Below are positions 52,320-62,538 of a stretch of DNA of 64,000 nt, piece by piece (position 1 is the first letter of the stretch; each line of letters begins with the position of its first letter). The translations under genes were made by a program, and so were the position numbers. The stretch covers positions 248,001 to 312,000 of the forward strand of contig BSBM01000200.1 of NCBI GenBank assembly GCA_027924585.1, written 5' to 3'. This DNA comes from Larix kaempferi. Taxonomy: Eukaryota > Streptophyta > Pinopsida > Pinales > Pinaceae. The notes below the pieces were generated by a model, which was not told where the DNA came from, did no database searches, and worked only from the letters and a program-made list of their open reading frames with translations.

Positions 52320-55300
52320 TTTATCTCATAAATGGAATCAACAAAGTATGCACATTCTATGTCATAACGACTTTCTATAGTTTGCGCATGCGTCCGGAAA
52401 TAAGAAAAGCTTACTTCCCCCGTTTTTTAAAATCACAGCTTCTAGAAGGTTTACATAATTTGCTAAAAAACACGAGTTTTTAGAAAATGTGTTTTATTTC
52501 ATAAATGGAATCAAAAAAGTATGCACATTCTACGTCATAACGACTTTCTATAGTTTGCGCATGCGTCCGGAAATAAGAAAAGCTTACTTCCACCGTTTTT
52601 TAAAATCACAGCTTCTAGAAGGTTTACATGACTTCTTAAAAAACATGAGTTTTAAGAAAATGTGTTTTATTTCATAAATGGAATCAACAAAGTATGCACA
52701 TTCTACGTCATAACGACTTTCTACAGTTTGCGCATTCGTCCGGAAATAAGAAAAGCTTACTTCCACCGTTTTTTAAAATCACAGCTTCTAGAAGGTTTAC
52801 ATGATTTCTTAAAAAACATGAGTTTTTAGAAAATGTGTTTTATTTCATAAATGGAATCAACAAAGTATGCAAATTCTACGTCATAACGACTTTCTATAGT
52901 TTGCGCATGCGTTTGGAAATAAGAAAAGCTTACTTCCCCCGTTTTTCAAAATCACAGCTTCTAGAAGGTTTACATGATTTCTTAAAAAACACGAGTTTTT
53001 AGAAAATGTGTTTTATTTCATAAATGGAATCAACAAAGTATGCACATTCTATGTCATAACGACTTTCTATAGTTTGCGCATGTGTCCGGAAATAAGAAAA
53101 GCTTACTTCCTCCGTTTTTTAAAATCACAGCTTCTAGAAGGTTTACATGACTTCTTAAAAAACACGAGTTTTTAGAAAATGTGTTTTATTTCATAAATGG
53201 AATCAACAAAGTATGCACATTCTACGTCATAACGACTTTCTACAGTTTGCGCATTCGTCCGGAAATAAGAAAAGCTTACTTCCCCCGTTTTTTAAAATCA
53301 CAGCTTCGAGAAGGTTTACATGATTTCTTAAAAAACACGAGTTTTTAGAAAATGTGTTTTATTTCATAAATAGAATCAACAAAACATGCACATTCTAAGT
53401 CATAATGACTTTCTATAGTTTGCGCATGCGTCCGAAAATAAGAAAAGCTTACTTCCACCATTTTTTAAAATCACGGATTCTAGAAGGTTTACATGATTTC
53501 CTAAAAAACACGAGTTTTTAGAAAATGTGTTTTATTTCATAAATGGAATCAACAAAGTATGCACATTCTATGTCATAACGATTTTCTATAGTTTGTGCAT
53601 GCGTCCGGAAATAAGAAAAGCTTACCTCCCCCGTTTTTTAAAATCACAGATTCTAGAAGTTTTGCATGATTTCTTAAAAAACACGAGTTTTTAGAAAATG
53701 TGTTTTATTAAATAAATGGAATCAACAAAGTATGCACATTCTACGTCATAACAACTTTCTATAGTTTGCGCATTCGTCCGGAAATAAGAAAAGCTTACTT
53801 CCACCGTTTTTTAAAATCACAGCTTCTAGAAGGTTTACATGATTTCGTAAAAAACACGAGTTTTTAGAAAATGTGTTTTATTTCATAAATGGAATCTACA
53901 AAGTATGTACATTCTACGTCATAATGACTTTATATAGTTTGCGCATGGGTCCAGAAATAAGAAAAGCTTACTTTCCCCGTTTTTTAAAATCACAGCTTCT
54001 AGAAGGTTTACATGATTTCTCAAAAAACATGAGTTTTTAGAAAATGTGTTTTATTTCATAAATGGAATCAACAAAGTATGCACATTCTACGTCATAACGA
54101 CTTTCTATAGTTTGCGCATGCGTTTGGAAATAAGAAAAGCTTACTTCCCCCGTTTTTTAAAATCACAGCTTCTAGAAGGTTTAAATGATTTCCTAAAAAA
54201 CATGAGTTTTTAGAAATGTGTTTTATTTCATAAACGGAATCAACAAATTATGCACATTCTACGTCATAACGACTTTCTATAGTTTGCGCATGCGTTTGGA
54301 AATAAGAAAAGCTTACTTCCCCCGTTTTTTAAAATCACAGCTTCTAGAAGGTTTACATGATTTCTTAAAAAACACGAGTTTTTAGAAACTGTGTTTTATG
54401 TCATCAATGGAATCAACAAAGTATGCACATTCTATGTCATAACGACTTTCTATAGTTTGCGCATGCGTCCGGAAATAAGAAAAGCTTCCTTCCCCCGCTT
54501 TTTAAAATCACAGCTTCTAGAAGGTTTACATGATTTCTTAAAAAACACGAGTTTTTAGAAAATGTGTTTTATTTCATAAATGGAATCAACAAAGTATGCA
54601 CATTCTACGTCATAACGACTTTCTATAGTTTGCGCATGTGTCCGGAAATAAGAAAAGCTTACTTCCCCCGTTTTTTAAAATCACAGCTTCTAGAAGGTTT
54701 ACATGATTTCTTAAAAAACATGAGTTTTTAGAAACTGTGTTTTATTTCATAAATGGAATCAACAAAGAATGCACATTCTACGTCATAACGACTTTCTATA
54801 GTTTGCGCATGCGTCCGGAAATAAGAAAAGCTTACTTCCACCGTTTTTTAAAATCACAGCTTCTAGAAGGTTTACACGATTTCTTAAAAAACATGAGTTT
54901 TTAGAAAATGTGTTTTATTTCATAAATGGAATCAGCAAAGTTTGCACATTCTACATCATAACGACTTTCTATAGTTTGCGCATTCATCCGGAAATAAGAA
55001 AAGCTTACTTCCACCGTTTTTTAAAATCACAGCTTCTAGAAGGTTTACATGATTTCGTAAAAAACACGAGTTTTTAGAAAATGTGTTTTATTTCATAAAT
55101 GGAATCTACAAAGTATGTAAATTCTACGTCATAATGACTTTATATAGTTTGCGCATGCGTCCAGAAATAAGAAAAGCTTACTTCCCCCGTTTTTTAAAAT
55201 CACAGCTTGTAGAAGGTTTACATGATTTCTCAAAAAACACGAGTTTTTAGAAAATGTGTTTTATTTCATAAATGGAATCAACAAAGTATGCACATTCTAC

Positions 55301-58300
55301 GTCATAACGACTTTCTATAGTTTGCGCATGCGTTTGGAAATAAGAAAAGCTTACTTCCCCCGTTTTTTAATATCACAGCTTCTAGAAGGTTTACATGATT
55401 TGTTAAAAAACACGAGTTTTTAGAAAATGTGTTTTATTTCATAAATGGAATCAACAAAGTATGCACATTCTACGTCATGACGACTTTCTATAGTTTGCGC
55501 ATGCTTCCGGAAATAAGAAAAGCTTACTTCCACCGTTTTTTAAAATCACAGCTTCTAGAAGGTTTACATGATTTCGTAAGAAACACGAGTTTTTAGAAAA
55601 TGTGTTTTATTTCATAAATGGAATCTACAAAGTATGCACATTCTACGTCATAACGACTTTCTATAGTTTGCGCATGCGTCCGGAAATAAGAAAAGCTTAC
55701 TTCCACTTTTTTAAAATCACAGCTTCTAGAAGGTTTACATGATTTCTTAAAAAACACGAGTTTTTACAAACTGTGTTTTATTTCATAAATGGAATCAACA
55801 AAGTATGCACATTCTAAGTCATAACGACTTTCTATAGTTTGCGCATTCGTCCGGAAATAAGAAAAGCTTGCTTCCACCGTTTTTTAAAATCAAAGCTTCT
55901 AGAAGGTTTACATGATTTTGTAAAAAACACGAGTTTTTAGAAAATGTGTTTTATTTCATAAATGGAATCGACAAAGTATGCACATTCTACGTCATAACGA
56001 CTTTCTATAGTCTGCGCATGCGTCCGGAAATGAGAAAAGCTTACTTCCACTGTTTTTTAAAATCACAGCTTCTAGAAGGTTTACATGATTTCGTAAAAAA
56101 CACGAGTTTTTAGAAAATGTGTCTTATTTCATAAATGGAATCCACAAAGTATGCACATTCTACGTCATAACGACGTTTTATAGTTTTCGCATGCGTCCGG
56201 AAATAAGAAAAGCTTACTTCCCCCGTTTTTCAAAATCACAGCTTCTAGAAGGTTTACATGATTTCTTAAAAAACTCGAGTTTTTAGAAAATGTGTTTTAT
56301 TTCATAAATAGAATCAACAAAGTATGCACATTCTACGTCATAACGACTTTCTATAGTTCGCACATGCGTTTGGAAATAAGAAAAGCTTACTTCCCCCGTT
56401 TTTTAAAATCACAGCTTCTAGAAGGTTTACATGCATTCTTAAAAAACACGAGTTTTTAGAAACTGTGTTTTATTTCATAAATGGAATCAACAAAGTATGC
56501 ACATTCTACGTCATAACGACTTTCTATAGTTTGCGCATGCGTCCGGAAATAAGTAAAGCTTACTTCCCCCATTTTTTAAAATCACAGCTTCTAGAAGGTT
56601 TACATGATTTCTTAAAAAACATGAGTTTTTAGAAAATGTGTTTTATTTCATAAATGGAATCAACAAAGTATGCACATTCTACGTCATAACGACTTTCTAT
56701 AGTTTGCGCATGCGTTTAGAAATAAGAAAAGCTTACTTCCCCCGTTTTTTAAAATCACAGCTTCTAGAAGGTTTAAATGATTTCTTAAAAAACACGAGTT
56801 TTTAGAAAATGTGTTTTATTTCATAAACGGAATCAACAAAGTATGCATATTCTACGTCATAACGACTTTCTATAGTTTGCGCATGCGTTTGGAAATAAGA
56901 AAAGCTTACTTCCCCCGTTTTTTAAAATCAAAGCTTCTAGAAGGTTTACATGATTTCTTAAAAAACACGAGTTTTTAGAAACTGTGTTTTATGTCATCAA
57001 TGGAATCAACAAAGTATGCACATTCTATGTCATAACGACTTTCTATAGTTTGCGCATGCGTCCGGAAATAAGAAAAGCTTACTTCCCCCGTTTTTTAAAA
57101 TCACAGCTTCTAGAAGGTTTACATGATTTCTTAAAAAACACGAGTTTTTAGAAAATGTGCTTTATTTCATAAATGGAATCAACAAAGTATGCACATTCTA
57201 CGTCATAACGACTTTCTATAGTTTGTGCATGCGTCCGGAAATAAGAAAAGCTTACTTCCCCCATTTTTTAAAATCACAACTTCTAGAAGGTTTACATGAT
57301 TTCGTAAAAAACACGAGTTTTTAGAAAATGTGTTTTATTTCATAAACCGAATCAACAAAGTATGCACATTCTACGTCATAACGACTTTCTATAGTTTGCG
57401 CATGCATTTGGAAATAAGAAAAGCTTACTTCCCCCGTCTTTTAAAATCACAGCTTCTAGAAGGTTTACATGATTTCTTAAAAAACACGAGTTTTTAGAAA
57501 ATGTGTTTTTTCTCATAAATGGAATCAACAAAGTATGCACATTCTATGTGATAACGACTTTCTATAGTTTGCGCATGCGTCCGGAAATAAGAAAAGCTTA
57601 CTTCCACCATTTTTTAAAATCACAGCTTCTAGAAGGTTTACATGATTTCTTCAAAAACACGAGTTTTTAGAACATGTGTTTTATTTCATAAATGGAATCA
57701 ACAAAGTATGCACATTCTATGTCATAACGACTTTCTATAGTTTGCGCATGCGTCCGGAAATAAGAAAAGCTTACTTCCACCATTTTTTAAAATCACAGCT
57801 TTTAGAAGGTTTACATGATTTCTTAAAAAACACGAGTTTTTAGAACATGTGTTTTATCTCATAAATGGAATCAACAAAGTATGCACATTCTATGTCATAA
57901 CGACTTTCTATAGTTTGCGCATGCGTCCGGAAATAAGAAAAGCTTACTTCCCCCGTTTTTTAAAATCACAGCTTCTAGAAGGTTTACATGATTTGTTAAA
58001 AGACACGAGTTTTTAGAAAATGTGTTTTATTTCATAAATGGAATCAACAAAGTATGCACATTCTACGTCATAACGACTTTCTATAGTTTGCGCATGCGTC
58101 CGGAAATAAGAAAAGTTTACTTCCACCATTTTTAAAAATCACAGCTTCTAGAAGGTTTACATGATTTCGTGAAAAACACGAGTTTTTAGAAAATGTGTTT
58201 TATTTCATAAATGAAATATTCAAACTATGCACATTCTATGTCATAACGACTTTCTATAGTTTGCGCATGCGTCCAGAAATAAGAAAAGCTTACTTCCACT

Positions 58301-59803
58301 GTTTTTTAAAATCACAGCTTCTAGAAGGTTTACATGATTTCGTAAAAAACACTAGTTTTTAGAAAATGTGTTTTATTTCATAAATGGAATCTACAAAGTA
58401 TGCACATTTTACATCATAACGACTTTTTATAGTTTGCGCATGCGTCTGAAAATAAGAAAAGCTTACTTCCCCCGTTTTTTAAAATCACAGCTTCTAGAAG
58501 GTTTACATGATTTCTTAAAAAACACGAGTTTTTAGAAAATATGTTTTATTTCATAAATGGAATCAACAAAGTATGCACATTCTACGTCATAACGACTTTC
58601 TATAGTTTGTGCATGCGTCCGGAAATAAGAAAAGCTTACTTCCACCGTTTTTTAAAAGCACAGCTTCTAGAAGGTTTACACGATTTCTTAAAAAACACGA
58701 GTTTTTAGAAAATGTGTTTTATTTCATAAATGGAATCAACAAACAATGCACATTCTATGTCATAACGACTTTCTATAGTTTGCGCATTCGTCCGGAAATA
58801 AGAAAAGCTTACTTCCACCGTTTTTTAAAATCACAGCTTCTAAAAGGTTTACATGATTTCTTAAAAAACACGAGTTTTTAGAAAATGTGTTTTATTTCAT
58901 AAATGGAATCTACAAAGTATGCACATTCTACGTCATAACAACTTTGTATAGTTTGCGCATGCGTCAGGAAATAAGAAAATCTTACTTCCCCCGTTTTTTA
59001 AAATCACAGCTTCTAGAAGGTTTACATGATTTCTTAAAAAACACGAGTTTTTAGAAAATGTGTTTTATTTCATAAATGGAATCAACAAAGTATGAACATT
59101 CTACGTCATAACGACTTTCTATAGTTTGCGCATGCGTTTGGAAATAAGAAAAGCTTACTTCCCCCGTTTTTTAAAATCACAGCTTCTAGAAGGTTTACAT
59201 GATTTCGTAAAAAACACGAGTTTTTAGAAAATGTGTTTTATTTCATAAATGGAATCAACAAAGTATGCACATTCTACGTCATAACGACTTTCTATAGTTT
59301 GCGCATGCGTCCGGAAATAAGAAAAGCTTACTTCCACCGTTTTTTAAAATCACAGCTTCTAGAAGGTTTACATGATTTCGTAAAAAACACGAGTTTTTAG
59401 AAAATGTCTTTTATTTCATAAATGGAATCTACAAGTATGCACATTCTACGTCATAACGACTTCCTATAGTTTGCGCATGCGTCCGGAAATAAGAAAAGCT
59501 TACTTCCACTGTTTTTTAAAATCACAGCTTCTAGAAGGTTTACATGATTTCGTAAAAAACACGAGTTTTTAGAAAATGTGTTTTATTTCATAAATGGAAT
59601 CTACAAAGTATGCACATTCTACGTCATAACGACTTTCTATAGTTTCCGCATGCGTCCGGAAATAAGAAAATCTTACTTCCGCCATTTTTTAAAATCACAG
59701 CTTCTAGAAGGTTTACATGATTTCTTAAAAAACACGAGTTTTTAGAAAATGTGTTTTATTTCATAAATGGAATCAACAAAGTATGCACATTCTACGTCAT
59801 AAT
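52320..59803 (+). repeat. 173-bp satellite array, block 4
   Basis: About 43 monomers in the same orientation. One distinctive monomer near 53630-53715 (CAGATTCTAGAAGTTTTGCA followed by TTTTATTAAATAAATGG) is the same type seen near 316-410, 7747-7840 and 9651-9745 in block 1, over 40 kb away. The array ends in CGTCATAAT at the LTR of copia C. Confidence 0.96.
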
Positions 59804-60105
59804 TGTTAAGATTTAATATGCTAAGACAGAAAATAGCAGCATTACATTCCATTTCACAATAATAGCATATACAGGATCACTGAAGAAACAGCAAGCACAA
59901 CATAAACACAAGAGACAGAGATTTATCCTGGGAAACCCTCATGGGGTAGAAAACCCAGCAAAGCTTCCTCAATATAGATGACCAGAAATATACAAAGATG
60001 AAACCCTGAGACATGATCTCCTTCTCCACAATAGCAGACCTCTCCTCCACAAGTGCGCTATCCTCAAGTGAGTGAATGTGTGTATAATGAGGAACACACC
60101 TCCTC

Positions 60106-60113
60106 TATTTATA
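60106..60113 (-). promoter_or_regulatory. LTR promoter TATA box (element C)
   Basis: TATAAATA on the minus strand in GTATAAATAGAGG, conserved with LTRs A and B. Confidence 0.7.
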
Positions 60114-60193
60114 CACTTCTCTGATATGTATTTTACACAAGTACATGTAGGCTCGTATTTAACCATTAGGTTAAATATCCTATTATAACTGAC

Positions 60194-60281
60194 TGGGCTG
60201 ACCCCTCTAGGGTGGTCTAATAACCCTTTGACCCACATAACACATTTACGGCCGACCCCCACTAGGGAAGTCTAATAACCC
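60194..60281 (-). repeat. Twofold U3 repeat in LTR C
   Basis: Two copies of the GGC(C/T)GACCCC...GTCTAATAACCC block, starting at about 60195 and 60250, upstream of the TATA box in the element's sense. Confidence 0.7.
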
Positions 60282-60409
60282 AAGTTACCATATTCCGACG
60301 GAGGAATAAACATCTCCGGATATACAATAAGATCTTCACGGAGGAATGAATCATCTCCGGAATAATAAAGTACAAATATAATATTCTTTGAAGTTACAAT
60401 ATCTCAACA

Positions 60410-60418
60410 CTCCCCCTT
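60410..60418 (-). promoter_or_regulatory. Polypurine tract (element C)
   Basis: AAGGGGGAG on the minus strand, directly abutting the 3' LTR, identical to that of B. Confidence 0.86.
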
Positions 60419-60644
60419 AACGAGAAGGATATTATAACAGCATTTGCCCGAGCAAGGAGTCATCAACATCATACATGATACATCTATAAATCATTGGAAG
60501 CTTTCTCAACATCATTAGTAACTCAAGCAGTTACTGGAACATCTTCAATACTGGAACATCGACATCTTCAGTATTGAGTCTTTATCTTCTGTAGCACTTG
60601 AACAGCTACAACAATATCATCATCTGGATCCTCACGATACACGA

Positions 60645-61107
60645 TCATCAGCATCATCATCTCACGATCATCAGCATCGTCATCACACGATCATCAGCAT
60701 CGTCATCACACGATCATCAGCATCGTCATCACACGATCATCAGCATCGTCATCACACGATCATCAGCATCGTCATCTCACGATCATCAACATCGTCATCA
60801 CACGATCATTAGCATCGTCATCACACGATCATCAGCATCGTCATCACACGATCATCAGCATCGTCATCTCACGATCATCAGCATCGTCATCACACGATCA
60901 TCAGCATCGTCATCACACGATCATCAGCATCGTCATCTCATGATCATCAGCATCGTCATCACACGATCATCAGCATCGTCATCTCACGATCATCAACATC
61001 GTCATCACACGATCATCAGCATCATCATCACACGATCATCAGCATCATCATCTCACGATCATCAGCATCGTCATCACACGATCATCAGCATCGTCATCAC
61101 ACGATCA
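60645..61107 (-). repeat. 23-bp minisatellite in the 3' UTR of C
   Basis: About 20 copies of the same 23-bp unit as in B (60672 to 60695 is 23 bases), with a very low substitution rate, mostly CACACG versus CTCACG. The antisense 218-codon frame across it is an artefact: in the element's sense strand every frame meets TGA, because 23 is not a multiple of three. Confidence 0.92.
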
Positions 61108-61127
61108 ACAGTACAAGTATTCATGCC

Positions 61128-61385
61128 AATACAAGTAACCACATCATCAATACAAGTATCCATACTGATACAAGTAACCACATCATCAATACAAGTATCC
61201 ATACCGATACAAGTAATCACATCATCAATACAAGTATCCTACCGATACAAGTAACCACATCATCAATACAAGTATCCTACCGATACAAGTAACCACATCA
61301 TCAATACAAGTATCCTACCGATACAAGTAACCACATCATCAATACAAGTATCCTACCGATACAAGTAACCACATCATCAATAAAA
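61128..61385 (-). repeat. 38-bp tandem repeat in the 3' UTR of C
   Basis: TCCTACCGATACAAGTAACC units recur at 38 bases (61275 and 61313). The first two or three units are 39 bases, with CATACTG or CATACCG. About seven units in all. Confidence 0.9.
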
Positions 61386-61433
61386 TCACTTTCTCGGAGA
61401 CCATTCATCTACGGATCAATTCAGGGACCGAAG

Positions 61434-61910
61434 TCCGGGGATGATACAATCCCCATCACGTACATTTTGAACTAGTAGTTCCGGGATGATGCAATCCCCA
61501 TCACGTACATTTTTAACTAGCAGTTCCGGGATGATGCAATCCCCATCACGTACATTTTGAACTAGCAGTTCCGGGATGATGCAATCCCCATCACGTACAT
61601 TTTGAACTTAGCAGTTCCGGGATGATGCAATCCCCATCACGTACATTTTGAACTAGTAGTTCCGGGATGATGCAATCCCCATCACGTACATTTTGAACTT
61701 AGCAGTTCCGGGATGATGCAATCCCCATCACATACATTTTGAACTAGTAGTTCCGGGATGATGCAATCCCCATCATGTACATTTTGAACTAGTAGTTCCG
61801 GGATGATGCAATCCCCATCACGTACATTTTGAACTAGCAGTTCCGGGATGATGCAATCCCCATCACGTACATTTTGAACTAGCAGTTCCGGGATGATGCA
61901 ATCCCCATCA
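61434..61910 (-). repeat. 45-bp tandem repeat in the 3' UTR of C
   Basis: TTCCGGGATGATGCAATCCC units recur at 45 bases (61479, 61524, 61569). Two units have a 1-base insertion (AACTTAGCAG). About ten units. The GGGATGATNCAATCCCC core is shared with the neighbouring 87-bp repeat, so the two families are related. Confidence 0.92.
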
Positions 61911-61917
61911 CTTTATT

Positions 61918-62400
61918 CTCGGAGACCTCACGTCTACGGCTCTCTTTAGGACTGAAAGTCTAGGGATGATCCAATCCCCTCAACTGTCCACTAAGGACTT
62001 CATTCTCGGAGACCTCACGTCTACGGCTCTCTTTAGGACTGAAAGTCCAGGGATGATCCAATCCCCTCAACTGTCCACCAAGGACTTCATTCTCAGAGAC
62101 CTCACGTCTACGGCTCTCTTTAGGACTGAAAGTCCAGGGATGATCCAATCCCCTCAATTGTCCACCAAGGACTTCATTCTCGGAGACCTCACGTCTACGG
62201 CTCTCTTTAGGACTGAAAGTCCAGGGATGATCCAATCCCCTCAATTGTCCACCAAGGACTTCATTCTCGGAGACCTCACGTCTACGGCTCTCTTTAGGAC
62301 TGAAAGTCCAGGGATGATCCAATCCCCTCAACTGTCCACTAAGGACTTCATTTTCGGAGACCTCACGTCTACGGATCACTTTAGAACAAGTGTTCAAGGA
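61918..62400 (-). repeat. 87-bp tandem repeat in the 3' UTR of C
   Basis: CTCGGAGACCTCACGTCTAC units recur at 87 bases (61918 and 62005). Five full units and a partial one. The period is divisible by three, and the block is open on both strands (145 codons plus, 155 codons minus), each reading as a 29-residue repeat. Confidence 0.93.
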
Positions 62401-62427
62401 TGATACAATCCCTACATGTATTCTCAT
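61960..62427 (-). CDS. Open frame of 29-residue repeats downstream of pol
   Basis: A 155-codon frame in the element's sense orientation starts at 62427, 112 bases beyond the last pol frame. It consists of about five tandem copies of a 29-residue unit containing RRREVSENEVLGGQLRGLDH and a WTFSP motif. No signal peptide or membrane segment is visible, and I recognise no family. Some plant copia lineages carry an extra ORF in this position, which is the only contextual reason to consider it. The opposite strand is equally open, and the period of 87 preserves any open frame automatically, so a non-coding tandem repeat is the more likely explanation. Confidence 0.2.
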   Translation of the reverse strand: MRIHVGIVSSLNTCSKVIRRREVSENEVLSGQLRGLDHPWTFSPKESRRREVSENEVLGGQLRGLDHPWTFSPKESRRREVSENEVLGGQLRGLDHPWTFSPKESRRREVSENEVLGGQLRGLDHPWTFSPKESRRREVSENEVLSGQLRGLDHP

Positions 62428-62538
62428 TAATACATCTCATCATCAAAAGCATGTATTCTCATCAATACATCTATCATCAAAAGCATGTATAAGTAAAACT
62501 AAGTATTCTAAGTATAAGAGTCCTAAATCTAAATATTT
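62400..62538. other. Spacer between pol tail and UTR repeats
   Basis: AT-rich sequence with a short duplicated segment of about 38 bases (AATACATCT...ATCATCAAAAGCATGTAT, twice between 62413 and 62490). Nothing else is recognisable. Confidence 0.5.

Larger units (their letters stand above)
59804..60409 (-). repeat. 3' LTR of copia C (606 bp)
   Basis: Plus-strand ends TGTTAAGATT and ATCTCAACA, with TG...CA termini. It is highly similar to LTR B over most of its length, but has two copies of the GGCCGACC...GTCTAATAACCC segment where B has one. Two CGGAGGAAT...ATCTCCGGA inverted pairs lie at about 60298-60362. Confidence 0.88.

Noticed and set aside
60598-61254. 218-codon His/Ser/Ile frame over the 23-bp minisatellite (and 51352-51792)
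   Set aside because: Antisense to the retroelement and wholly a product of a stop-free tandem repeat; three 23-bp units give a 23-residue period.
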